A stretch of DNA of 64,000 nucleotides, taken from positions 53,630,001 through 53,694,000 of the forward strand of contig CM114272.1 of the NCBI GenBank assembly GCA_050084515.1, read 5' to 3'. This document shows positions 1 to 10,499 of this stretch, piece by piece. Under the pieces are notes generated by a model. The model was not told the DNA's origin, searched no databases, and was given only the letters and a program-made list of their open reading frames with translations. Made by a program: the position numbers and the translations under genes. The DNA comes from Blasia pusilla (lineage: Eukaryota > Marchantiophyta > Marchantiopsida > Blasiales). Every line of letters starts with the position of its first letter. The first letter of the stretch is position 1.

Positions 1-64
1 TCCTTCATCCAATCCGGAAGATCGTGTACTTGTGTGCTTGGATTCACAAGTGTTGGGGCCAACA

Positions 65-1739
65 TCAAAGGGCGTAATTGGCAGCGTTTGGATCTACGAC
101 ATTGTTCCATGCTGCGCGTAGAGTTGGAGGCCATAACTGCTCGATAGGTTGAAATAAGATCATATCAACCTCATTCACGAGACGACCCTCAAGTAGAGTT
201 GTCTCGTGGATGAGTTCTCCCACCTTATCCCTTACTCTCCATCGCAATAGTTCATCCATCTCTTGATGTCGTCTTGCCATGATGTGTTCATATGCCCTAA
301 TCCACTACTCTGTGTGGTCAGCCATTATAACTCTTTGCCTTTTATGGAGGTCATCTCTGGCAATAGATTCATTTACAAGTCTCTCCATTTCTCTCTTCAA
401 TCTATTGTGCTCCTTGGAAAGTTGTTCATACTCTCCCTTCAAAACATCAAAATCCATGGCCAAATCAAATTTTTGTTAGGAATTTGTTATTAAACTCTCC
501 AACTATGATATACAAGAAATTACCTTGCTATTATCCGAAGCACTCTCCCCACGAAGGGTTCGGGGAAGAACATCGCTATGTCCAAGGCAATCACAACTCT
601 CCCTAAGCCCATCAAAGCTCATACTACGACCTACATTGAGGTGATTCAAAATATTTTGTCTATCCTTCGTCCTCATCTACACTCACCCTTCATCTCCACT
701 CTCGTCATATATTCTTCTTCAGTAGGACGATTTTTTCTATGTCCATCCAAGGAAGATAGTATGTCTCTAAGGCTTCTTGACAATCCGCCTTGATGATAAT
801 GGCCTGATGAAGCTCGAGGTGATAAAGCTTCCACTCTTGGTTGTTTAGACTGTGGTGGTAGGGTTATACTATCTTCTTTTTTGGATCTCTTATCTCTTCT
901 TGAAGACCCCTTATCCACATTGCCATACTAAACCTCCATATCCTTCATCAACTTTGCGACTTTGAGCTGAACAAATACCTTGCTCACTAACTTCCTCTTG
1001 GGGAGGTCTTCATAATTTGAGACGCCGTTGAATAAAGCCCAATCCTTTTTCCACTCATTTTCTTCCACTTTCCTTGCAATTTCTCTAATTGTACGCTCCA
1101 ACCAATTCATCCGTGACTTCTTGAACTCTCCTTTGAAACTTGTGGGTCAATGGCACTATCCAAGTGCGCCTTCAATTCATCTTCCATGACGAATTGTGAG
1201 ATTTTCTTCTTGTTCACCTTCGCATGCCTTAGTTGTCTCAATGTATCGAGGGATTCTTACCCTCTTCCGTCATCCTGATTGTCTTGAGGACTACGGCCTT
1301 CATGAGGTGGCAACTCCATCTCGTCTTTTACCAAAATACAAAAAAGAGGATCATTTAGAAATTATTCCAATAATAGTGACACGATGATAAACGATATATC
1401 CATGGATCAACCAAACTTCATCATTTACAAAAATTAAGAGTAACATATTCATCTTTTTCAATCAAGTCTTCCATTTTCATGAAAAATATCCAATCCTCAA
1501 ACGGATTTACAATCAGACTACCATAGTTACTTGCCTTAATCCCAAATCTACATTGTCTACGCCTAATATTTTCGCATTTGCTCTCATATATGAAATAAGA
1601 TACCCTGAACTTTTACAATTAGAGGGATCCGAAGCTAATGCCTACTTTCAAATCTTTTCCAAATAAGTGAATCTCACATTCACTTGGGCATCCTCGACAA
1701 TGAGGTTGTATATATGTCACATAGTTCAAATTCTTCATA
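65..1739 (-). pseudogene. decayed 3' part of a kinase-like pseudogene (inferred)
   Basis: No single long reading frame exists. Minus-strand fragments at 928-1110, 673-918 and 65-280 have a charged, coding-like composition (for example a Trp/Glu/Lys-rich piece at 928-1110), but I recognise no domain in them. The right edge is interesting: removing element A and one copy of its ATCAT duplication joins 1739 directly to the kinase pseudogene at 11548, so this stretch probably held the region downstream of the kinase domain. Stops and frame changes are frequent. Alternatives are an unrelated neighbouring gene remnant or non-coding DNA. Function beyond the adjacent kinase homology is unknown. Confidence 0.3.
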
Positions 1740-1744
1740 ATCAT
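1740..1744. repeat. 5-bp target site duplication (ATCAT), left of element A
   Basis: ATCAT at 1740-1744 directly precedes the TGTCATGACC terminus and recurs at 11548-11552 directly after the 3' terminus. A 5-bp duplication is typical of gypsy integrase. Confidence 0.7.
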
Positions 1745-3837
1745 TGTCATGACCATACGGATTATGTCGTAGAGTATAGTGTGCTAGTAGAGGCCATACC
1801 TTATGTAGGACCGTAGTGGCTAGGTAGAGATGCGGTTTCATACATAGGGTTGGGGTTTAATGAGTTGGGGGTGACTTTCCTAGTAGGGCCCGCTCTAAAG
1901 GTTGGAGTATATAGTGTGAAGTGCACCCAAAGAACAGTCATTTCTTTGAGTTGAGCCTGTTACGTTGGGAGTTAGCCTTGGTAGTGAGTAGAGCTCTTGG
2001 CTATGGTGTTTCCTGCAAGCTTCGACCTAGATTCTCTCATCGTGGAGTGGGTTTGGCTCGATTTTATGTGATTCTATACGTATTTTATGAAAATAGGTCT
2101 TTCACGGATTTCACTCAAAGAATTGGAGTAGATCGATGGTAGCTTCGATTGTGGATGAGTAGGATCTGGTTAGGGTTGATTGTGTACTGAGCCGTGGACG
2201 TTCGTGGCTTGTGGCCTATGTTGGAGGTAGGAATCTAGTGCATGGTTGTTGGGAAAGAAGCGCCTTGCTGAGAGCTTTCCAACATGCTTTAGATCTCTGG
2301 ATTTCGTCAAGGGAGTTGGAAGTTATCAAGGAATGAAGATTCTGGTTCGTGTTCGACGGTTTTCTTATGTGGAGAGCTTGGAGTGCGGAAGCTCTTCTGG
2401 AGTTCATCCAGATTGGGTGACAAGTTCCTATTGCTACTTGTATTGTGATCTCATGTGAAGCTATCTGGTTGAGTGTGTGGAGCGTTGCGGATTTCTGCGT
2501 GCATGAAGCTGGGCGGAAGCTATTTGTCGGTTTGCGATTCTGGAGGTGTATGGACAACAAGTTTGTCTGATTTTTAGCTCAGAGTACAGAGCTCGGTTGT
2601 AGCTGATTTTTTGTGGAGAGATAGCTATGGTGGTCAATTGAATTATGGTTGAAAAAAATCAATTTTGGTTGAGGATTTGTGGAGTAATTTCTGATCGAAA
2701 TTTTGCAGACTAGCTCAAGGTCTGGCTATGGTGGACAGCAGATCGGAGGGGCTGGTTGGTTGGTGACTCGTTCATTGTTGGAGATGCCTATCTCATTGGG
2801 GGCGCCCTGGTTGGGCCTCTCTCCATAGCGAAGCATGGGGAAGCATGGCAAAGCGTGGCGAACGGGGCATGTCTCGAGCATTTCTCGGCGTTTCGAGGCT
2901 TCGAGGCAACTCGTGGTAGCTCGGGGTGAGTGGGCGTGAGAGGCGGAGTAAGGAGCAAGGAGCAAGCAAGCAAGCTTGCTTCCTTGGGCATGAGGCAGTT
3001 TTTGGAGGATTTGTGATTTGAGTGTTGCATAACTGGTCACCCGTCTTTGGGCTATTCTGCTTGGAAGACACTTAACTGTTGAATTCTTAACTATGCCAGT
3101 GTACACACTGGTGTAGCTTATTTGGCGTTGTTCGGAGATGTGTTAGGAATTTTGTGCATCTCAAGTTTTTTGGTTGATGGACCTCTAGCGCATACTATGG
3201 TGTAGCCTCTCCATGCAGGTGATATTTTCAGGTGCTGCGAGTCCGACTAGCACGTCATCGACCCGCGGCGGACTAGCTATTGCGTTAGAATTATGTGGGG
3301 GGTTATGTGGATTTAGAGGGCGCCACATTTGGTGGATTGTGTTACCTTGATTTCCATTTGCAATTGGAGGGTTGTCGTTGGACTTCCTGTGTTTGGATCC
3401 CCTCCATCATTGCTTCTTGCTTGCGCGCCCATTGTTAGGGTTGACGATGATTTCCACAGTAGTGTTACTCCTGTGTGCTACCGGTAGTGAGGCTGGAGTG
3501 ATGACGAGTAGACCGTGGGAGGCTTCTTCTGGTGCTGACAGGTTAGGTTGCCTACACCCATAGCTAGTAGAGCTAGAATAATATAGCGACATCGACGTCA
3601 TTTGGTTACTTAGTGGTGGTAATTTGGTGGTGGTGCAGCATCGGCGTTGGTCATCACAGAGCTGTCTAGTGGTCTGTTTGGGGACCATGGTGCGGACAAT
3701 GGTGGTTTCACATGGAGTGGATTGAGATATCGGCTACCTTTTCCACTTCCGACGGTTGATGAAGAGGAGGACAAGGGTGTTCCAAACACTGAGTCTTCTA
3801 TGTTGTTATCGAGTGTTGCAGCTCCATTGATTTGGGA
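1745..3837 (+). other. element A leader (5' untranslated region)
   Basis: About 2.1 kb between the 5' terminus and the first Gag-like codons, closely matched by 49842-51899 in element B. Short frames in it are not supported as proteins because the similarity to B runs through coding and non-coding positions alike. No tRNA primer site was recognised. A 14-nt palindrome at 2968-2981 is retained in B. Confidence 0.6.
2968..2981. repeat. palindrome in element A leader
   Basis: AAGCAAGCTTGCTT is perfectly self-complementary. The 12-nt core AGCAAGCTTGCT recurs at the equivalent place in B (51035-51046), although the number of surrounding AAGC units differs. Confidence 0.6.
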
Positions 3838-4960
3838 CATGGACGGGATATATGGGGCCATGAAGGGCCCATGACAATACTCGGGTGCAGTGGGCACCAT
3901 TGAGTTGGAGGACTTCATGTAGGAGTTTGATACATGGTGTGATATGCAGATTTTGCGGAACGCCACATTGTTTACACCCTTCTTGGCTTGGAAGGGGTTG
4001 TTTCAGCACTTGGAGGGACCACCCATGGACGATTACCATGAATTTAGGAAGGACCATGTTGCTGAGATTGAGGTGTGGAGACAATACTGATCTCCAGGCT
4101 ATGTGTCTATCACCCATGGTGGTATTGGTAGTAGTGCTCCTACTATGCCAGCCAACCCGACGTTGAGTGGTACGAGTACGAGCCGGAGTGGGGGTACCCA
4201 TGGAGGTACCAGTGGGGGTACTAGTGGAGGTACTAGTGCCCCACCATCGTTCAGCCCGGTTGCAGAGTTCTTCAAGAGGTTGAAGAAGAAATACCAGGGA
4301 GTGAAGACAAAGAAGTTGAGGAGTCTTCAGGAATTTGAGCAAAAGACTAGTGAGAGTCTTCGTGAGGCATACACTCGTATGCGACGCTTGATTTCAGTTA
4401 CCCAGGGTGTGATTGAGGCTCAGGTAGTCCAGTTTTCGAATGGGATCTTGGACAGAGAGTTGCGCCGCAGAGTACGTGATGCTACTCTTATGAGCGATGA
4501 TTCATCCACATTGACCCATGTGTTTGCTCTATCTGAGAAGATTGAGCTTAACATGGTGAAGGAGATAAAGGTGACATCCGCATTCAATAGGGATACAACT
4601 ACTACTTCTCGTGTTCAGCAGCCCACCTCACAGTCTCGTAGTAGTGGTGGTGGTAGTAGTCGTGGGGGGTACACACAACCTCAGTGAGGTCCTAGAGGGA
4701 CACTTGTGCAGAGACCATTGCCTTCATTTGCTTCCCCGCAGCAAGGACAGTCATGTTGGACATGTGGAGGTGATCATGTTAGGAAGTTTTGTCCCCAAGA
4801 GGATGGGAGACGGAATTTGGAGGATGAGCCTCAATCGGCCCCAACTCAGTGTGATCGTTGCGGGAGACCATGTCATCCTCGAGAGCGTTGCTTTGATCTT
4901 CATCCAGAGTTGAGATCAGGCCGCGGCCGTGGTGGAGTAGCTCCGAGAGGCCGAGGTGGT
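3838..4960 (+). pseudogene. gag of element A (capsid and two CCHC knuckles), broken
   Basis: Gag-like reading starts near the ATG at 3841 and changes frame near 3875. It then shows a capsid-like segment with LEGPPMDDYHEFR (about 4012-4050) and continues in the open frame 4103-4687, which includes a retrotransposon-gag region rich in basic and leucine residues. The nucleocapsid lies in the next frame, with one CX2CX3HX4C knuckle (CWTCGGDHVRKFC, about 4756-4794) and one CX2CX4HX4C knuckle (about 4852-4893), followed by an Arg/Gly-rich tail. Stops at about 3921, 4087 and 4684 break it. Gag would form the virus-like particle and bind the element RNA. Copies B and C retain the same segments. Confidence 0.75.
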
Positions 4961-6052
4961 AGGGGTGGTAGAGGTGGACTTCTGGTTGGAGAGCCTACGG
5001 TGGCTACCCCTACCACTACGACAGAGTCACCTATGGCTACCAGGATTGAGCAGTTGGAGAAAAAGTTGGCTACTATGGCTGGTATCCAGCATAGATCAGG
5101 TTCGGGAGCAGGGGCTTCCACCTCTTATGGAGGGGATGATCTCTCTTATATGGCGAGTGCAGCACAAGTTGAGGCATCAGCTGCAGTTACGAGAGGAGTC
5201 ACTCGAGCGTCAAAGCCACGTGGTGCTACTGTGGAGTTGGACCCACAGAGGGGTGAGGCTGGGAGGGAGGCTAGGCTTCCCCAGTCATTCTTGTTGTCTG
5301 AGGTGCTTAGGACTCTATCCATGGTTCCTACCCAGCCTATTGAGCCGAAAGTGGGGACTGAGGCATCTACATTGCATGTAGTAGACACCGATGCAGCATC
5401 CAGTGCAGTATTGCGGATGGCAACTTCAGTGTTGGGATCCCCATTGTTTTCGGACACGGAACTCATGGCTTTAGGAGTTGACTTAGCTCATGTATTTCAA
5501 CTAGCAGCCACGTTGTGTGAACGTGGGGGTATTACTGCTACACGTGCTGAGGTGGATGAGGGTGTTGCCGTGGAGCGGCCCTCTATGTCAGGTGTAGCAT
5601 TGAGTACTAGTGCTACTTGGCAGGCAGCAGCGGTGAAGATGGATGCATTACCAGCCCGGCCAACCATTGATCGTGAGAGGCTTACACCTGGTGTATGTAT
5701 GTTGGACAACCGGAGTGGGATATTCCGATTGGTGAGTCCTACAGGACAAGTGTATAGACCAGATAGAGTCTTGTTAGACTCTGGTGCCCAACCTTTGATG
5801 TTGGGAAAGGCGACATGTATTGGTTTGGGTATTCGGAGGTCAGAGCTTGAGCCTTGCCCATTCCAAATTCAAACATCACTTGGAGGAGCCAATGATAGAT
5901 CTCAATTCATGACACGGGAGAAGTTTTCTGTACAGTTGAGACCAGATCATGCAACTGATAGCTCTCGGTTGGGAGCACCTGCAGTGGTCACATCAACCGA
6001 GTCGTATGATGTACTAGTTGGAGGAGTAATATTGTACCCGATGAGTTTTTAG
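4961..6052 (+). pseudogene. aspartic protease region of element A
   Basis: Continues the 4706-6052 open frame. After a low-complexity linker, a retropepsin-like domain begins near residue 330 of that frame, with the active-site segment VLLDSGAQPLMLGKA at about 5768-5812 and a second conserved block ending DVLVGGVILYP near 6043. The protease would cut the polyprotein. The TAG at 6050-6052 replaces a CAG seen at the same place in copy B, so it is probably decay rather than a natural end: in-frame similarity to B continues beyond it into the methyltransferase. Confidence 0.75.
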
Positions 6053-7684
6053 ATGGATTACTGGACTGAGACAACGTCTTATAGACCTAGTTGGCAGTCC
6101 GGGGATGGACGTATGAGCCAAGTTCTTGTGAAATTTATTTATGGGGCTTGACCAAGAGGGTCTTCCCCAAGAGTGTTAGCATCTGTGGCTGGTTTTAGTG
6201 GAGTAGTCACTTGGCCAGGAGACTTTTTGGAGGGTAATGTTTCTGCTATGGATTCTCCTGTGCATGAGGAGGTAGAGGAGGTCCCTAGTTTTGCAGCAGT
6301 GGCATCCTCATCGTTGGATGTGCCACTTTCGAGTTCAGGCGGTGCACTACGGCAGGAGGCTGATCGCCTAGTGCAGGAGGCTTGGTGTGAGGCTGTTATA
6401 CCTCACGAGGAAGAGGAGGCCCCACGATGGACTCCTACTTCTGGTCCAGTTGGGTTATCCCCTTTCGATAATATACCCATTGTATGGCAGTATCAGCCGG
6501 AGGGCATTTGTGTGTTAGATCTCTTTGGTGGGATTAGCACTAGTTTGGCTGTAGTGTTGTAGGCCGGTATTCCTATGTGGAGATACATGTATGTGGAGCG
6601 AGTTGAGACGGCCCAGAGAGTCTCATCCCGACATATTGGTCAGTTGATGCGGAGATATCCTGAGTTGTTGCCGCCATCAGCTATTCGTGGGTACCAGCAT
6701 GCTTTGCCGTCACACATTGCATTGTTGGGGGTGCAGGACCTTGAGAGGGTTGGTCTTGTGGATTTGGTGATTGCTGGATGGCCATGTCAGGGTCATACAC
6801 GTGCTGGTTGTGGTGAGGGATTACACGGCCCTAGGTCTCGATTTTTTTGGGAGATGTTACATCTTTAGGTTCATCAGGCACGTGCTCCAGCTTACATTCT
6901 CGAGAATGTTCCATTTTTTTGTGACACTCGGACCCGGATGATGGCGAGTGTTCATGAGGTGCGGTCTTGGATTGGACCAGTGGTGTTGTTGGATGCAGCG
7001 CGAGTTGGCTCGCGTGCACATTGCCCACGCTTGTGGTGGACAAACTTGTTGCCTAGGGAGGTTCTACGTCGAGTATATGATGCAGTGCAGCGGGATCCTT
7101 GCCTTACAGTGGGTAGTATCTTGGATACTGGGCGACTTTCTCAAGAGGTGAGGGTTATTGATCGGTCACCCATGGTAGTGGTGAACCGTGTGGGCCAGCC
7201 TAGGATGGCAATACCCACATTTTTTAGTTTTCCCTTGTCAGATGCCTAAAAGGAAGGTGGTCACGGGCTTGTATGGGATTCTCATGTGCGACAGTTGGTG
7301 GAGCCTAACGCTGATGAGAGAGAGCGTGCAATGGGATTTGCTACTGGTGTGATAGCCGTTGCTTCCATTTCCGGGCCTTAACGACGTCATGTGTAGGGTC
7401 AGGCCATGGACCTGAATTGTTTGACTTGGATTTTGAGTCTTGGTATGGCCGAGCAGCGTTGACTTCAGACTATGTATGTGGGTCTTCCACCCCTTGTAAT
7501 GAGCTCGATGGCTACCGGGACAGTAGAGGCATCGGTTGGGGTCGAGAAGAGTAGTATTTTGCATCCTTGGAGTAAATAGGATGTAATGGCTGGGCATGTG
7601 GAGTTGGTTGCTCATGCTGGTGGAGGAATTATTTGCTCAGATGATGGTGTAGCTAAGGGTATACCATCTTGTGAGGGGATTGCG
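6053..7684 (+). pseudogene. DNMT3-like C5-cytosine DNA methyltransferase module of element A
   Basis: A C5-cytosine methyltransferase would transfer a methyl group from S-adenosylmethionine to DNA cytosine. Visible signatures in order: motif I VLDLFGGIST (about 6512-6541, cofactor binding), motif II-like YVER, motif IV DLVIAGWPCQGH (6761-6796, catalytic Cys at 6785-6787), a following SRFFWEML block matching the DNMT3 pattern GRLFFE, motif VI ILENVP (about 6895-6912), motif VIII-like DAARVGSRAHCPRLWW (about 6991-7038), and a C-terminal ERAMGFA...LGQAMDL block (7320-7425) matching motifs IX/X. It lies between protease and RT in the same polyprotein direction. In-frame stops at 6562, 6868, 7248, 7380, 7395, 7461 and 7578 make it inactive. 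The nearest family by motif I and the tail is DNMT3; the PCQ at motif IV is more like DNMT1/CMT. Confidence 0.85.
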
Positions 7685-7693
7685 TAGCAACCA
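7685..7693 (+). promoter_or_regulatory. candidate leaky amber stop (UAG-CAA-CCA) before RT, element A
   Basis: TAG CAA CCA sits at the boundary between methyltransferase and RT and fits the known UAG-CARYYA readthrough context of tobamovirus type. B has TAG TAG CCA and C has TAG CAA TCA at the same place. CAG-to-TAG decay is the competing explanation. Confidence 0.35.
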
Positions 7694-9300
7694 ATGGCAT
7701 TGTCCTCTCCCTCTAGTGTGCTAGTGGAGGAGACTTGGGAGCCATTACTTGGGCCCAAGCTTACGAGAGGTGAGAAAGGACGCTTGACAGAGTTCCTACG
7801 TGCTTATAGGAGTTATTTTGCCCTTAGCATGAAGGAGTTGGGTGCTCTGGTTGGACCCTCTATACGGATTGATTTGGCTAGTGATACACCAATCTTCCGT
7901 CGTCCCTACCGATATAATGATATGGAGAGGGACCTGATTCAGAGTAGGACGTTGGACCTTTTGGAGGTTGGATAAGTGGAGTTGTCCCATGGAGAGTATG
8001 CATCAGCCACTGTCATGCCTGCTAAAAAGGATATGCATGGCAACTACACGGATAGGCGGATGTGTGGAGATTACCGTCCTATCAATCGGCAAACCAAGGC
8101 CGATAGGTATGCCATGCCTACACCTGAGGAGATCTTTGATGTGGAGGGACACGCAAAGATTTTCAGTACTTTGGATCTTCGGGCAGAATACCATCAATTT
8201 CCGATTCGGGAGAGTGACAAGGCCAAGACAGCATTTTGGGGTGTCAACTCTCATGGCAAGGATTGTTTGTACTAGTGGAAATTCTTACCCTTTGGGTTGA
8301 AGAATGCACCTTCCGAGTATCAGAGAGTGATGGACAGGATCCTAACAAGGTTGGATTTTGTTCGGTGTTATATTGATGATATCTTGGTGTTCAGTAACAC
8401 GGTGGAGGAGCATCAGATACATTTGCAGATGGTGTTTGAGCGGTTGAAAGCTCATGGTCTACGTTTGCATCCAGGAAAGTGTAAGTTCTTCCATGAGGAT
8501 GTTGAGTACTTGGGTCATGTGATCTATCCAGGTGGTTTGGGAGTTCAGCAAGCAAAGGTGGAGGTTATTGCACTTATTCGGCGTCCGGTAGATGTGAGTG
8601 GAGTTCGGGCATTCATGGGATTGGCGAACTACTATCGGAGGTATGTGAAGGGATTTAGTGTTATGGCAAAGCCTTTGAACCAATTGCTGAAATCAGATCA
8701 AGAGTGGCATTGGGGAGATGATCAGGAGAGAGCTTTTGTGGAGCTTAAGGCCCAGTTGGTGGCGGCGCCTATCTTGAGGAGACCTATCAGAGGGCGCCCA
8801 ATTCAGTTACACACTGATAAGAGTAGGTTGGGACTTGGAGCGGTGTTGACACAACATGATGATGAGCACATGGAGTTTGTGGTGGCCTACGCAAGTCGTT
8901 CGAATAATGCAGCGGAGTCGCGCTATAGTTCATATGAGGGAGATTTCTTGGCAGTAGTGTGGGCTGTGGCACAGTTTAGGTGTTACTTGTTTGGCACACA
9001 GTTTTCCCTTGTTACTGATCACCAGCCGCTCAAGTGGTTGATGGAGTCTGATAAGCTTACAGGGAAGCATGCACGGTGGGCTTTTATCTTACAGGAGTAT
9101 GACTTCCAGGTGGTACATAGACCTGGAGTTGCCAACTTTGATGCTGATGGGTTGAGAAGGAACCCATGTACTAGCCAAGAGGATGCAACTGGGGCTAGAT
9201 GGCATGGCGAGGTTGATGAGGAGATGGTGCCAAGTTGTCATGCATCCGCCTTTTTATGTTGGTTAGGGGTGGACTCTAGTATGGAGGACCACATGACATC
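7694..9300 (+). pseudogene. reverse transcriptase and RNase H of element A
   Basis: The reverse transcriptase starts with the usual upstream block (PIFRRPYRY near 7890), then MPAKKD, FSTLDLRAEYHQ (about 8161-8196), LPFGLKNAPSEYQRVMDR (about 8287-8340) and the catalytic YIDDILVFS (about 8370-8396). RNase H follows with LHTDKSRLGLGAVL (about 8809-8850), SSYEGDFLAVVWA and TDHQPLKWL (about 9016-9042). The frame from 8297 is open for 477 codons. Stops at 7973 and 8273-8275 interrupt the N-terminal part; the latter (CLY-stop-WKF) is shared with B. The module would copy element RNA to DNA in the particle. The linker after RNase H reaches the integrase near 9400. Confidence 0.88.
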
Positions 9301-10490
9301 TTACTCTAGTCAGAGGATAGATGGCCAGCCTTCAGATCCTAAGGTTGGAGATGGTGGTACGGATCAGTGTGATATTCATGATGATGCGTTGGTGTTGGAG
9401 TTCCTATGGACCAGTAGGGTGCCAGGCATAGCGAGTGCCAAGGAGCGAGACCGTGTTCTTCAACGTGCTAAGAGGTATCGATTGGAGGGAACACATATTC
9501 TCCGTGTGAGAGAGGATGGTAGAGTACGAGTAGTGCTGCATTTGGCTCAGAGAGAGCGCATTGTGCGACTTGCCCATGAGGAGTTGGGACATTTTGGGGT
9601 AAAGCGTACGTATAGCTTACTCCTTGGTCAGTATTGGTGGCGTGGCATGCATACTCAGGTGCAACAGTTGGTGTCACGTTGTATGGTTTATGACCGGGTG
9701 AGGGCATCATTCAATGCCCCTACACCATAGTTACACCCCTTTCCTATTATGGGGTTGGGTTACCGTTGGAGTGTGGACTTTGCAAGACCGTTACCGTTGA
9801 CTGTACGACATCATCGATATGTGTTGGTGATGATGGAGCACTTCTCCAAGTGGATTGAGTTGGTGGCATTACCTGACAAGGCAAGTGGGCGTACGCGTTT
9901 CTTGATAGAGTGCTTAGTCATTTTGGTGCACCAGCTGAAGTGCTCACTGACCATGGTATAGAGTTTTAGGGTGAGTTTTAGGTCTTGTGTGACAAGGCGT
10001 TGATTGATCATCGGACCACGTCTCAAGATCATCCAGAGGCGGATGGTTTGACTGAGCGTGTGGTTCAGACGGTGAAGAGGGCATTGCGCAAGTATGGCCT
10101 ACAGAAGGGGCATCTTGGAGACTGGGATATTCAGTTGCCATGGTTAGCCATGGGGTATAGGTTTAGTCGCCAAGCATCTCACCTTATTTTCTGTTATACG
10201 GCCGAGATCCAGACATGCTAGCAGCAATTCGTCGAGAGTCTAGTGAGGTGGTGAACCTTGATGACCCAGAGATATGGATGAGGGTGTGTTCTCACCGGGC
10301 AGAGCTCTTTCGGAGAGTTATGCCAACAACCTTTGAGAATCTTGCCATTGCTCAACATAGAGATACGTTGCGGTATGAAACCATTCGGGGTGGAGGTTAT
10401 CGACCATAGATTTGTAGGTTCCATATGGGGGACTATGTCTTTTTGCAGTAGATTGCACCGACAACGTTGGATGTGACGGCAGGCGGCACT
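9301..10490 (+). pseudogene. integrase of element A
   Basis: The zinc-binding N-terminal domain is visible as HEELGHFGVKRT (about 9569-9604) with a distal CMVYDR, where the second Cys has become Tyr (Cys in B). The catalytic core begins with a WSVDFA block at about 9769-9786. The region around the second Asp is frameshifted near 9886 by a short deletion compared with B. The Glu-bearing helix DHPEADGLTERVVQTVKR lies at about 10030-10083. A GPY/F-like C-terminal domain reads RVREVLASGVLMLEG (about 10500-10545), then a linker to the PHD finger. Stops at 9730, 9968 and elsewhere make it defective. Integrase would insert the cDNA and create the 5-bp duplications seen. Confidence 0.82.
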
Positions 10491-10499
10491 ATTTTATGA

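Noticed and set aside
1745-2110. A conventional 5' LTR of element A paired with 11075-11435
   Set aside because: The second copy is part of a deletion derivative, and copy B has no such pair, so I do not call these segments LTRs.
8003-8254. Minus-strand frames antisense to RT, methyltransferase and integrase in A and B
   Set aside because: Shadows of the plus-strand coding modules; their similarity between A and B follows from DNA identity.
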